DNA of 64,000 nt from Diphasiastrum complanatum (lineage: Eukaryota; Streptophyta; Lycopodiopsida; Lycopodiales; Lycopodiaceae), in the NCBI GenBank assembly GCA_029204225.1, contig CM055099.1, positions 70,631,349 through 70,695,348 on the forward strand, read 5' to 3'. The notes under the pieces were generated by a model. That model was not told the origin of the DNA, ran no database searches, and saw nothing but the letters and a program-made list of their open reading frames with translations. The position numbers and the translations under genes were made by a program. Position 1 is the stretch's first letter; each line of letters opens with the position of its first letter. Below are positions 10,620 through 62,371 of this stretch, in pieces.

Positions 10620-12050
10620 TCAGACAGAAATCAATATTGGTTGGAAATGTTCTGGTGTCAATTTAGTTGTTAACAACAATTTTTTACATTTTGTTACTCG
10701 AGATAACATGAGATAAACCAAGCCAGGTGCAAAATTTGATCTTATATCTAGGATGGCCTTTTCCCAAATGGTCACACCTTGTGCTTTGTGTGCAGTGATA
10801 GCATATGCTAACATTATTGGAAATGTAGATTTGTAAAATATTTTCGTATCGAATCGAATTTTTGCAAATGCAAATGTTGTTATATTGAAAAAAAAATTTC
10901 GGGTTTCAGTTTGAATGATGATTGTTGTCAATTCATGAATCTTGGAATATTTGAAGGCAGTTATGTGAGCTATGGTGCCATTGACTATACCATTTGAAAT
11001 ATCCAAGTTTGCAAGTACCATCACCTTTGTTCCTATAGCTAGTTTTGGAATTTGATGGAATAATGAATCATTGATCCATGTTGTCAGGTCGCTTTCTAGT
11101 GTAGCATTTGTTTTAACAGAGATTTGTAGTATATCAGAGGTAGAAAATAGTTTTTCTAAGATGAGGTTGTTGAAATAGAGCACATCTTCTCTATGAGTAC
11201 ATATGATGGTCGTATTATGGTTTGCTACATCAGGTATGTCGGACCTAGGAAGTACACAACTAGTTAATGTTTCATCTATTTCCAGTTGCGTGGGCTTTTG
11301 AAATCTAATTTTGTTCAGGAAATGAAGGTATTCGGAATCTTCAAATGATTTAGGTTTGCCTAATTGAGTAGGATAGTTGCAAGTGTGTCACAATTTTCCA
11401 GAATGGAGAGTTTGAAAGATGACATATTAAACAAAGTGATTCTGATTTGTGTTTACAAATGGTTGGAAGCTGTGCATGATCACCGACTAAAAGTAAGATA
11501 TAATTTTCAAACACAATGCTAGATGGATTTTTTTTTAACTTGATTTATTTGATGAATTACATATGCTAAAACTTGAGCATCTAGCATTGACATTTCACCT
11601 ATCACAATAGATTTTGCCTCAGATATTAATTTGTGTCGGAAATCGATTGGTATCAGATTTTTTTATGTAAAGTTGATTTATTGGAATTGCGAACAAGTTG
11701 TGGACTGTAAATGCCTGTTTTGCTAATGGAGATGCAGCTGCACTTGTTGTTGCGACTAACAAAATTGGTTGTCCTTTCTCGATACATTTGTAAGTGAGAT
11801 ATCATATCAGATATGTTTTTTCACTTCCTGGAGTGCCTTATAGAATACAAAATCCTGAATTTGAGCTTGTAATAATTCTATATACCTTATCTTGTTTGTC
11901 AATAAGCGATGAATTCTGCATGTTTTCAAATTCAGATTCCAAGCCCAAATCATTTTTTGTATCTTATGGCAAAGATATGGTTTGTGCATTTTCGATTGCT
12001 GAATTTGACATTGTTAATGTTAATAAGCATTTTTTTTTGTAGAAGTATAT
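10620..12050 (-). pseudogene. PIF1/Helitron-type helicase remnant
   Basis: Read on the minus strand, motifs appear in the correct order for an SF1B (PIF1-like) helicase: a Walker A relic GTPGSEKT (about 11835-11812, Lys and Thr kept, third Gly changed to Glu), a Walker B-like GEMSMLDAQVLAY (about 11605-11565), VGDHAQLP (about 11495-11470), then an open 187-codon C-terminal part (11183-10620) with GTKVMVLANLDISNGIVNGT, AYAITAHKAQGVT and YLMLSRVT. PIF1 domains like this form the helicase half of Helitron RepHel proteins. I could not identify the Rep nuclease motifs, so a decayed cellular-type PIF1 is also possible. Several stops and shifts make it a pseudogene. Confidence 0.7.
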
Positions 12051-12671
12051 TTGACATTTCTTGTCGTTGTTCTCTTTCAAGAAGTTGTCTATTGGTGTAT
12101 TCTGCGATGTAGATATCAATATCCTCCTCTTTCTCAAGTATGAACGATCAGTAATATTTTCTCCTAACAATTCTTGCTCATTACGAAAACATACGTTCTT
12201 GAGCAAAACCTTGAAAAAAAAAGGCTTATGTATGATGCACAGGATGATAGTCAATAAATCTTATAAGTTTAGTACTCCTATACAAGTAGTTTCCAGTCTT
12301 GTTTGTAACCAAAAGGAGTATTGGCTTTTAAGTTTCTTTTTCCTAAATTGTACATACTCCAGAATTTATAGAATGTTGAATTTTTCAATTGTACAGGTCT
12401 GTATGTGTAAACATCAATTGGATGGAACATCAATTGGATGGAACATCAATGTGTTATTTTGACTCACATATCTACATCTAAGATTTGGAGGAGAACTATC
12501 GATATAATGAACAGCTTCGCTTCTTTTTATCATAGGAATTTGCAAACAAGCAAATGTTATTTTAGGTAGGCTTGTTGGCTTTGTTAAGATTGATGTTGTG
12601 ATTAGTTTTAACATGTTGTTGTCCATGTGTTCCAATCCTATACGTTTTGCATCTTCTATTTTCAAATTCAA
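12051..12671 (-). pseudogene. Possible N-terminal extension of the helicase remnant
   Basis: Minus-strand open pieces (12254-11964 and 12671-12414) lie directly upstream of the Walker A relic and read like diverged coding sequence rich in Lys, Leu and Ile. They could be the middle part of a Helitron RepHel protein, but no motif proves it. Confidence 0.3.
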
Positions 12672-12679
12672 ATTTAATT

Positions 12680-13650
12680 TACAACATAATCACATAGCTT
12701 TTTATAATCATAAATAGATAGAATTGTTGTGCCTTGTAGATTGTCATATATATTGAGCAATAGGACATGGATCGTGTCTCTATTGGTTCTACCACTACTT
12801 AGGATACTTCATGATATTTTGTGAAGGCCTTTTAATCCTCTTGCTTTCTAATATTTGCTTTTTAATCTTATTGATGGCGATTATATTTGTACACATTTGT
12901 AATTCAACGTAGTTTAATTTTCAATTTCCTACTTTCATTGGTTGGTCTTAACATCGTATCCATGCCAAGAAGTATCTCCAGTTTTTTGTTTGATCTAGTA
13001 TCTCATCAAGCTAGTTTTTGAGGAGTGTGAAGAACAGGCTAAATCTAGCTTGATCATTTTGAAATTTCATGTACATGTTGAAATCTCACATTTTTTGTAT
13101 CATAACTCTATTTTCTCTCCCTACCCAAGAGCAACATGTTTTCATACTTAGTTTTTCATCAAGTATCATGTCTTTATGTGAATAATAGCTTTTGATATCT
13201 CTTTGGTGGATAGATGCATGCTTGTGTGCTCTTGTCTTGAAGATTGTCAAGATAGATTGGTAGCTACAATCACGAGATAGTTTCATTTGCAATCACACAC
13301 TCCTTGGAAGATCAATCACAGACTTTTGGCTATCCTCACACGAGTGAAAAGTACACATTTCACAATTGAAAAATTAGTCAAAACACAATGTCATTAACAT
13401 GTTTTTCATCTTTCTTTTTGACATGAGTTTATATTCTAAAAGATTTAGCACATAAGCACTCATTTAGCATCCAATACCAACTTATATTTATGTTTTCTTT
13501 CTTTTCATTTCTTGACCTATACTTAACCTCAAAAGACCATTCCAAGTCAAGCACTTAAGTCCCATAGAATTATTAAAAACAGTGATATATGTTTCTCAAT
13601 AAGACTATGCAGCTTCTAAAGGGGTCATTTCAAGACACGCGTATAGAAGA
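12680..13650. other. Unassigned AT-rich stretch
   Basis: No gene or repeat recognised on either strand. Confidence 0.4.
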
Positions 13651-13659
13651 GAGAAATGA

Positions 13660-13790
13660 TGATTAGACAATGTTCAAAATGTCTTCACAAAAGCTATACC
13701 CAAGGACACACTTAAAATTTAACTCTATATAAAATCTCAGAGTTCAATCATTCCTAGATACTCATTTAAGGGGGAATGTTAAATCCTCAA
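13660..13790 (+). mobile_element. Probable copia 3' end (RNase H tail, polypurine tract, LTR start)
   Basis: One frame reads NVQNVFTKAIPKDTLKI (about 13668-13720), like the conserved C-terminal ADIFTKALPKD segment of Ty1/copia RNase H. About 45 bp further is a purine tract aagggggaa (13768-13776) followed at once by TGTTAAATCC, the form of a copia 3' LTR start. I could not find the other end or a second LTR. Confidence 0.45.
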
Positions 13791-15844
13791 AAAATTAATG
13801 ATGATCTAGAAATAGCTTTGTACAATTATTCTTCATACATATGCTATAAATATTTTCCAAGTCCTCAAGTATTATCTAGATCGACAATTCAGTGATAGCT
13901 TTTGACAATTATGTGTAAGTAAACAAGTCCTAGTTGAAAATTAGATTTTTGGCTTGGATAGGATATAGAAGGAATCTAAAATTGTGGTAATTTACATGTT
14001 AAGTGGTACCTATACCAACAAATTTTGTTTGGTTGTACATTTATTGCTTGTAAGACACATTTTGTGAATCATTAAGAATTATCAAAAATACTATGTACAT
14101 CAAATATGTGGGATTCTTCAAGGTAGAATATTTCTCGATATGAGAATAAACTCTATGATAAGTGTATCTCAAAGAGCTTGATTGGATTTTGATATCTAAC
14201 AAAACCAAGAACAACTTAACTAGAACAGAATTCAACCAAACTTTAGGTATCTAAATTGTTTCTAGATTAAAACTTTAAAAGAAATTTGAAGTTCAAAATA
14301 GTTGGTATAAACATTGTTTTGGTATGCTTGTCTTGCCAAATGAAATACAAAATTAAAATAACTCATAGTTTTTTATAAGAATACAATTTAAGAGATATTC
14401 TTGAAGTTAAAAGTTTTCTAGAAAAAGGGACTTTATAGTGTTGCTTAAATTTCATTGAATTGTGTTTCAAAACATATCATGTGTTTTTCTAATACTTATG
14501 TGCGACTTGGGAATCCAATAAATTATGAATGATGAAGCTAAGTGTTTATGATTCACGAATCACGAATGTGCACTTGGTTATTATTATAGAATAGTATGAA
14601 AATGTGATAATTTCTAAAATAATAAGTGATTCTTGGTATTTTGTTAGACCAAGGAATTAGATAAATCTTTTATTAAACTCAAAAATCTAATTATCTTAGC
14701 TCCAATGAATATGTTGAGGCCATGTGTCTAAACAGCAATCTTGTCAAAAAAATTAGTTTCTTCTAGTGGGTTTGCTCATATTAGTAGAAAACACTCTACT
14801 ACAAGTTTTGTACATATATGCTTATGTATAACTTTCAATCTAGATTTCCAAATGCAATTGCGATTGAATCTATTAAAATTCAAGAGGCTATAGATATTCT
14901 ACACGAGATGCAAAAAATATGCCTATAGCTCATGGAGTATTTCCAGGACTAGAGACCGGGTTAATGTGAAAGATTTGACTTCATCCTTCTGCATACAATG
15001 GTTAAAATCCAAGGTATGGCAGTAGCAAGCAACAGCACCAATGGTTATACGGCATTCTTACATGCCCAATCACATTGTGATTTATATTGGGCAATTTATC
15101 TCCTTTCAATAATTTAGAATAATTTTTATTATGAGCTTCAATTATGGGCAATAGCCAAAGTGATGTTAGGATTCTAGTGTCTGTTGGTGGTTGGCTTTCC
15201 ACATTTATTTGCTTGTTGGCCTTTGGCTTGTTTGGGCCCTCACAAGGTTATCTATTACATTCACGGACTAGTTCGGAGCAACGAGACATAAATAATAAAC
15301 TCGAACACTGGAATGCTGAACATTCACATCAAAGATTATTCCAAATCCCTTGTACCGGACATGGACGTAACATTCTTCCTCCGGCCTTGACCTACTTGTC
15401 CTCAAATAGTTGAACTCAAACGAAGTCTTGTCATTAAGTCTAAACCAGAGAAACAGAATTTCAAGCTCAAATCTAGTAATTGCTACACAGATCTCGGATC
15501 ATTGACTCCACAACACTTAATGCTAGAAGTTATTTGCCTATTCACAAGTACAACTCAAACTCATGGTTTGGCCCCAAAGTCACTAAGATGTTAAGCTTTT
15601 CTAATATCACCCAAAGTTGAGATTTTAATGGATTGATTTCAACTGTAGGACTTAATGAGAACCTCTTATACGAATTAATCATGATACTTATTGAATCGAT
15701 CATTGCGATAACTCCTGTTTGATTACAAACTTACATACACATGCATAAAGTGCACCAGAGCAGTACCACGGGACTCTGAGACAGGCATGTCATTGCACAT
15801 AGCAATTGAACTACAAAACTCCATAAGGTAAAACAAAACGAATA
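13791..15844. other. Unassigned stretch, possibly LTR or decayed TE
   Basis: AT-rich, with stops in all frames except an 89-codon plus-strand frame (15144-15413) that matches nothing I recognise and has no neighbouring coding signal. Part of this stretch could be the remainder of the LTR that seems to begin at 13777. Confidence 0.35.
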
Positions 15845-16090
15845 ATGTTCCCGATGTTAGCCCGCAAGTGTGCGGGCGGGCAGGCGTTTTGGGCAGGCAG
15901 GGCAAGGTTTTGGGCAAAGGGGAGGGAGGGAAATTTGAAAAACCTTCATTTTTTTTTCTGGGCAGGGTCAGGGTGCCCATGGGGCAGCGCGACCGCTGCC
16001 CAAAAAAACATGAAGGAAATTTTTTTAGAAAAGGGTCCCGGGCAGTGCTGACGCTGCCCGGACAGCATGAGCTGCCCGCTCACACTATAA
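15845..16090. repeat. GC-rich island with nested inverted repeats
   Basis: A short G/C-rich block in AT-rich surroundings, built from GGGCAG and GCTGCCC words. It holds small perfect hairpins: CCCGCA/TGCGGG near 15861-15878, GGGCAGCG/CGCTGCCC at about 15982-16001 and CGGGCAG/CTGCCCG near 16039-16060. It may be a foldback or non-autonomous element; no terminal repeat pair or target duplication is clear. Confidence 0.5.
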
Positions 16091-16451
16091 TATAATAGAT
16101 TCAAGAATCTCAGCATAGTACTATCATCACAGCAAAAGTTATTTATGATATAAAATCTCACTATATACAAGCATCAAACTCAACCATGACATATTGACAA
16201 TAAGAATGATGTAAATCATTATAAACCTCCCATGTAGCGGACTTGATACGATAAGAAAAGACTAGAATTCATGTGTTTCAGCTTGGACTAGAATGTGTAA
16301 ATGGTTGAAAGGAACTCAAAATAAAGCATTTATATTTAAAATTACTTGAACAAAAAACAGCTTGGTCATCCAAAGGCAATGTTGCACCTCCAAGCTTAGC
16401 AATGAAGTGACCAATCAACTTTCTTATAGATATGATAGCTATCTAGAACGG

Positions 16452-56993
<40,542 letters not shown>

Positions 56994-58239
56994 TGCAAGA
57001 TGGCTTGGTTGATCAGCTCTGCTCCCTTTATCCAAGCAACAACAAACAACGCAGGGTCTGTTGTCTAACACAAACTCACTATGAAATTTCTGATGATACT
57101 GTAAACAGGATGTACAACTATAACGCAATCATGCAATTGCAATTAGAGCGCTCAAACACAGAAAAGGCAGGAAATCATGGTGTACAAAGATCGAAACAAG
57201 AAAATGAAATAAAGTCGGAAAGGTAGCCGATGACTGCGTTTAGTAGCTAGCATGTTTGAAGCAGCCAAAAGGAGTCAAGCGGCCAACTTCAGAACAATGG
57301 CCAGATTAGTTAACACAATCTAAACTACGAATTCGGAGGCTGAAAAGTTGCTCGATTAAAGTAATAAGTACAAAAATGACAACAGAGTTTGAGGAATGAG
57401 AAGAGAATGACGGAGAAATTAGAAGCAGGAAGTGGATTTGCGAGGTGATAGTGCCACATTCATCAAATACGTCAAATGTGAAATCAAACGGTTCAAATAC
57501 GACAAATATCGAATAAAATGGTTCAAATGCGAAGCTCAAAGCCCATAAAACAGAACTAATCTCAAAATAAATGGTTCAAATATAAAGGCATATAGCGAAC
57601 ACAAGTACATTAGAGAGCTGCTATAGGTAGAAGTTAGAAATATTAAAAGAGAAGCAAAATTCTACTAACGTCCCTATAAAAACAATATTATGTGAGCAAT
57701 GTGTTTGATACTCGTCCTTAAGCCTATAATAAAACAGCAGTGCATATCGTAACTTGTGTATTAGTGTATCTCCGTACAGGCACTGCGTTTGCCGAAAAGG
57801 TTCACCAGCCGTTTCAACACAGTAGATGCTCACAGCACAACGTCACAATAGCAACACCGTAACAAGATCATGTGGGCAATGAGTGCCCTATTATCCGTAA
57901 GCCTATGATAAAGCAGCAGCGCATATCATATCTTAGGTATTGGCGCGTTTTCAAGTAGGCACTCCGTTTGCAGAACAGATTCACAACCCGCCGATTAACA
58001 CTCACCGCACAGCACAAAGGAATTACAAGACGAAAGCGAGGAGCTCTGAGGAAGGATTACGTAAATGACGATCCTACATTACAGTTCGACTATCTAATCC
58101 ATAAGTTTCTGGCATAATACAGGGTGTTAACCCGCAGATCCGCGCTAGATCTAACAGTTTGAAAAAGAAAATGGAATCTAACAAGAAAGCGTGAGTAGAA
58201 AAAGCAAGAAATGGATGAAATGCTCTTCTAGGCCATCGC
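56994..58239 (-). other. CDKA upstream region, 5' UTR or UTR intron
   Basis: No coding sequence on the gene strand. Holds repeats of gttcaaat(a/g)cga words at about 57466-57560 and a diverged tandem duplication (57682-57842 and 57859-58016). It may include a leader intron between the promoter-like block and exon 1; splice sites could not be fixed. Confidence 0.45.
57682..58016. repeat. Diverged tandem duplication upstream of CDKA
   Basis: Two units about 177 bp apart share aagcctat(a/g)ataaa(a/g)cagcag, gcatatc and ggcact(g/c)cgtttgc. They look like an old duplication of non-coding DNA. Confidence 0.65.
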
Positions 58240-58271
58240 CAGTTTTTTGTTGCAAAATTTTCATGAACACG

Positions 58272-58304
<33 letters not shown>

Positions 58305-58425
58305 TGCGCGGCCGCGGCGGGAAACGTAGACGAGGCGCCACAGGCAGCAAGCAACAACGAGGAGGAAAGGATCATAAGATGGTAGCAGGCGGTGGGTGTG
58401 GTGACTCGTGGAGGATAAAGTATCT
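58240..58425 (-). promoter_or_regulatory. Likely CDKA promoter/first-exon region
   Basis: The only GC-rich block upstream of the gene. On the gene strand it has TTTCCCGCC at 58324-58316, an E2F-type site, then GCGGCCGCGC and a 26-bp CT tract (58304-58279), a common feature of plant 5' UTRs. No TATA box was identified. Placement is by position and composition only. Confidence 0.45.
58316..58324 (-). promoter_or_regulatory. E2F-type site
   Basis: TTTCCCGCC on the gene strand, fitting the E2F consensus TTTSSCGC. E2F/DP factors activate S-phase genes in plants. Confidence 0.5.
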
Positions 58426-58681
58426 CCCATAGGATTTGAAGGACCTGTCCACGAGGGGAGGGTCTAAACATATGGTGATTAAACAAGTTCTTTTTTTGGA
58501 CTTGTCTTGGAAAGGCAATACTATATGTTTGGTTTGTTAATGGAATTTGAAAAGAAGTTAATACTAAAAGACAAACAAAGGTCTCAGATGAAAGACTAAA
58601 TTTTTTTAATTACGACCTTGGCTTAAAGGTCCAACTACCCCGCATGTAAGTGATCATGCATGCATGGAAAATAGCAAATGA
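58426..58681. other. Unassigned spacer
   Basis: AT-rich; nothing recognised. Confidence 0.4.
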
Positions 58682-58975
58682 AGAAACGGCATGCAAAAAG
58701 AAAGAGCTAAAGGTGCATATCAGATGAAGAAAACTCGTCGCAAAGCATGGCATGATCGTCGTTTACATAAGAAAGATCTGAAGGAAGGAGACTTTGTCTT
58801 GATGTACAAAACGAAATTGATCAAGGGAAAATTGAAATTCACAGGTGAAGGACCATACAGAGTTGAAGAAATTATATCTTATGGAGCTATAGAACACCTT
58901 GACGGATAAAAATTTGATACCCCTATGAACGGCAGCTTATTACGCAAGTTTTGGCAGCCTGGTCGCCCAACATGA
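58682..58975 (+). pseudogene. Gypsy integrase C-terminal fragment
   Basis: Reads KTRRKAWHDRRLHKKDLKEG, FVLMYKTKLIKGKLKFTGEG and PYRVEEI, then after a TAA at 58907 PMNGSLLRKFW, the typical C-terminal region of plant Ty3/gypsy integrase outside the chromoviruses. No other part of the element is nearby. Confidence 0.72.
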
Positions 58976-59279
58976 TTGAAGATCTGATTTGTTATCATTA
59001 TCTAATTTTGCAATTTTGTTGTTCTCGATTTTCTATTTTTTACTTTTTTTAAAAAGACTAATAAAAATAAAATAAAAAAGTGAAACAAATAAAAAGAGAA
59101 AAAATGTTGAGCAAAAGTCAAAAAAGTCATCAGATCAGAAAAAAGAGGAGGAAAGTATTTTAAGAAATCAATTTTTGAAAAAAAAGATGACGTAAAAATC
59201 ACTATCAAGGACAGATTTTGATTTAAATAATCATATTAGCCTTTGTCGAGTTGCCAGATGATAAATTTGTCTGAAAAAC
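58976..59279. other. A/T-rich spacer
   Basis: Low-complexity A-rich sequence; nothing recognised. Confidence 0.45.
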
Positions 59280-60096
59280 AAGGCAACACTCTTTTGGGCG
59301 TCTTGCTGGGTAGCGCCTATTGTATGAGAAGTGCGCTACACCATGCATTCAATTACAGGATCTAGATACGCGGCTATCGATCACAGACATTGCAGCAATC
59401 AATCAGACAACAATAGATGTAACACAATAATCAAAGTTGGGAGCACATAAAGTATTTGTATTTTGATTTGTTTGAGAGTAAATCGTTCAGTGTCTCGCTC
59501 GTTGGCGGTCAAACGCTCCTCTTACAATGCCATGTTCTGCTACTTGTATATTTTCATTCGCTCTCTCTCTATTCTGAATTCTAACCTATACTTATGTCCC
59601 ACGATGTGAGATTACAAGATAGATTAACTAAGCATTACAAGAGTGGTTTATGCTAAGTCGTCCCTCTGGTAACATTACTTTGGCAGCTGAGCGTGATAGT
59701 ACAATGCCTTCACGCTTGTCGAGCTGCAGTCCGCTAACTCGACTTGTCCGATGTTTGGTTCTGCACGAGGTCTTTAGCACTTCGGGTACTTCGACTTCGG
59801 TGACTTCAACTTCGGACTTGTCGGTCACTTTGATGTCAAGCACTTCGGTGACTTCGACTTCGGATGCTTCGACTTCATCTTCGGTTAATGGTGCATGAGC
59901 CCTCGTCGATTTATGCGACTTCAGCTAATGGGTGCATGAGCCCTTGTTGGTCACTTCAGTGACTTCAACTTCGACTTCGGCTTTGGTTGCAAGAGCACTT
60001 CGTCAGTCACTTCGATGTCGATGACTACGGTGACTTCGACTTCAACCACTTCGGGGAATGTCAAGGAATGGTTGTCTGAGTTCACCATTTCCAACA
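59280..60096 (-). repeat. Probable copia 3' LTR with internal ACTTCGG repeats
   Basis: On the minus strand it begins TGTTGGAAATGG at 60096, directly after the purine tract caagagggag and the RNase H tail, as a copia 3' LTR does. Its far end is not defined. It contains a degenerate array of about 6- to 15-base units (acttcggtgacttcg and variants) at 59758-60055. Confidence 0.6.
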
Positions 60097-60437
60097 CTCC
60101 CTCTTGAACGATGCAACCTTTCTGCTTATCCAATTCATATTGATTTTTTGTGTTTTGTAAACAGTGGCTTGTCCAACGGCTTTGTCAACAAATCTGCAAT
60201 CATGTCTTCTGATTTTATCAGACACTAAGCTCTCCTTTCAAGATCAGATCTCATTACCTCATTTGCCACCTTCGATGCCACCACATATTCGGCTTTGCAT
60301 GAGGATTGAGCTACGAGTGTTTGTTTCTTGCATGTCCAGCTGATCGTTGCTCCACACGCTATCGAACGTCCACCTGTCATTGACTTGTTGTCATATTTGC
60401 AACTCGCCCAGCTTTCATCACTATAGTGTTGCAACAT
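60097..60437 (-). pseudogene. copia RNase H C-terminal fragment
   Basis: Minus strand: ESWASCKYDNKSMTGGRSIA, CKKQTLVAQSSCKAEYVVAS and KVANEV, then after a gap DLLTKPLDKPLF near 60170. Normal copia RNase H motifs, but the middle (the MDN segment) is missing. It leads into the LTR at 60096. Confidence 0.75.
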
Positions 60438-62060
60438 AAATTCATCTTTAGTGGAGGACGGAGGCTGGAGAAAAGAAAAATAACAACGAAACTAGGGCTT
60501 TTGTTTATGAGGTAGCCGTTTGAAATCTTAAGAGCCGTTGAAAAAAGGGGCCCAGGGTTTAGGTGCCAGGTTTGTGACTGTTTGGGCTCCTAGGGTCTAT
60601 TTTTTAAACATTTTTTAAGTGTTGTCATCATTCAAAATTTGTTTTGTGTACTACCGGGATTCACAGTACACATTTCCAAAATTGCGTACAGGCTCACGAC
60701 TCTGAACACAACAAGAGCACTACAACTTTTTCAAAGGACCTGGTGCAAGGAATATAACGCGTATGATTTCTATCAGTATTTTATTGTTTGACGCTCATTT
60801 TTTTGAGATGACTTGGATTGGGACCTCTATTGTTTTGTTGCATTGGAAAGCAAACCATTCTTGATCAAGTTTTCCCGATTACAGAGCAAAGATTTTAGAT
60901 TTTGCTCTGTATTTTTTTTTTTTCTAGAGGTGGCTCTCTTCTTCAAAATAAAGGCTTCTAATAATATGTCCCACCGCTTTAAGTCATTTTTTTGTAGGAA
61001 CATAGACTTGTACCTTACTATGGAATATTTTGAATATACGGAATAATGTGTGCAACTATGTAGTGTGCTTCAAATGAGGTTGGTCTTCACGAAACAAATA
61101 TTTGAGATTCATGAATTGAGCATTCCAACAAAACATGACAATTTCACATTATCATCAGATTGAATTTTCGTGGACAATTCATTGCTTAACATTGTATTTT
61201 TGACCAAAAACATATCAAATTTTGGAAGTTCAAGATACGAACACTGACAAATGTGCATGACAACTTTGAAATCATTCTAAGGATAACACATTATTTTACA
61301 ATAAAAAATTAGTATGCATTACTAGAGAACAGAGATTTGTATTGCATAATGTTTGAGAATAATGAACGTGAGTGTTTGAGAATGTATTTTTCTAGCTTAC
61401 ATTTTTCCTTGTATAATCAAAGAAAAAATCGACGAACTTGTTAGAGCAATTGTCAAAACAAGATCATAAATTGAGCGGGATACAAGCCAGTTGATTTAGT
61501 TGTCATTAGCCCAGGGCTTGACCAATAGTCAATATGCAAGGGTGAGTACACACTAGAACTTAGAGTAGACGATGAAAAATCAGATACTCATAACTCTATT
61601 TGTTTAGAGGGGTGTTTTTACTTCATCAAACATACCTATTTTACTTGTCCAGAGTTCTCATTGATCCCAGTCTGTGACAGTCACATCCAGTTTAGGTGGC
61701 CTCTTATTCCAAGAATAGTTGACACTTATACAAATGTAGGTGAAAGTATTATCGGTTTGTCATCTTGGTCAAAAAGAATGGAATCAATACATTTAGTAGA
61801 ATATACAAGACACGTTGGTCAATGCAAAATTGAGTGGATAGAGTGAACTCCCTATATATCAAAAAAATGCTTGATAAGAAATTATCAAAACATCACACTT
61901 AGGCGAAGTATATAGAACTACGATGATCTTGAAATTATAAATTTTATTGAAATTTATTGTATGTATTCTGGTTTCCTCACATAATTCACTTCTCAACTAG
62001 CTTGTTATCTGCTCAGGCCTCCAAAGACGACATGATCAACTTTTCATTTTCCTAGGGAAC
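60438..62060. other. Unassigned AT-rich stretch
   Basis: Probably upstream sequence of the transposase-like gene at 62.4 kb. A 61-codon plus-strand frame (61661-61846) matches nothing I recognise. Confidence 0.4.
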
Positions 62061-62063
62061 TAC

Positions 62064-62070
62064 TATAAAA
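62064..62070 (+). promoter_or_regulatory. Possible TATA box
   Basis: TATAAAA about 300 bp upstream of the transposase-like coding exon, followed about 30 bp later by a pyrimidine-rich leader-like sequence (62115-62150). Based on position only. Confidence 0.35.
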
Positions 62071-62371
62071 GCTTTGTCCATTTTGTGCTTGTGCTCCATC
62101 CCATTAGACCTTTGGACTCTCGCCTTTTTTTCTTTCTTCGAACGTTTTCTTCGAACTGGCATTCTCTTCCACTCTGCTTTTGAAGAATGAAGCCAAAACA
62201 TAATCTATTGCCAAATAGAGCTTGAATTCAAATCATTTTGATTTCGGATCAATTTTTGTTGTATTGTTATTCTTGTGCTTTCTATAAGCTTTGTATATGT
62301 AAGTATCTAGTATCAATAAGTATCTATATGTTTTTGTATCTTTCTGGCAAAAGTTTAGTTTCAACAATGGT

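Noticed and set aside
15144-15413. 89-codon plus-strand frame as a gene
   Set aside because: Short, no recognisable family, no splice or promoter support, and chance frames of this length are expected.
59650-59898. Ser/Thr-rich frame across the ACTTCGG array
   Set aside because: It is a by-product of the tandem repeat in an LTR; the other strand gives a similar Glu/Val repeat.
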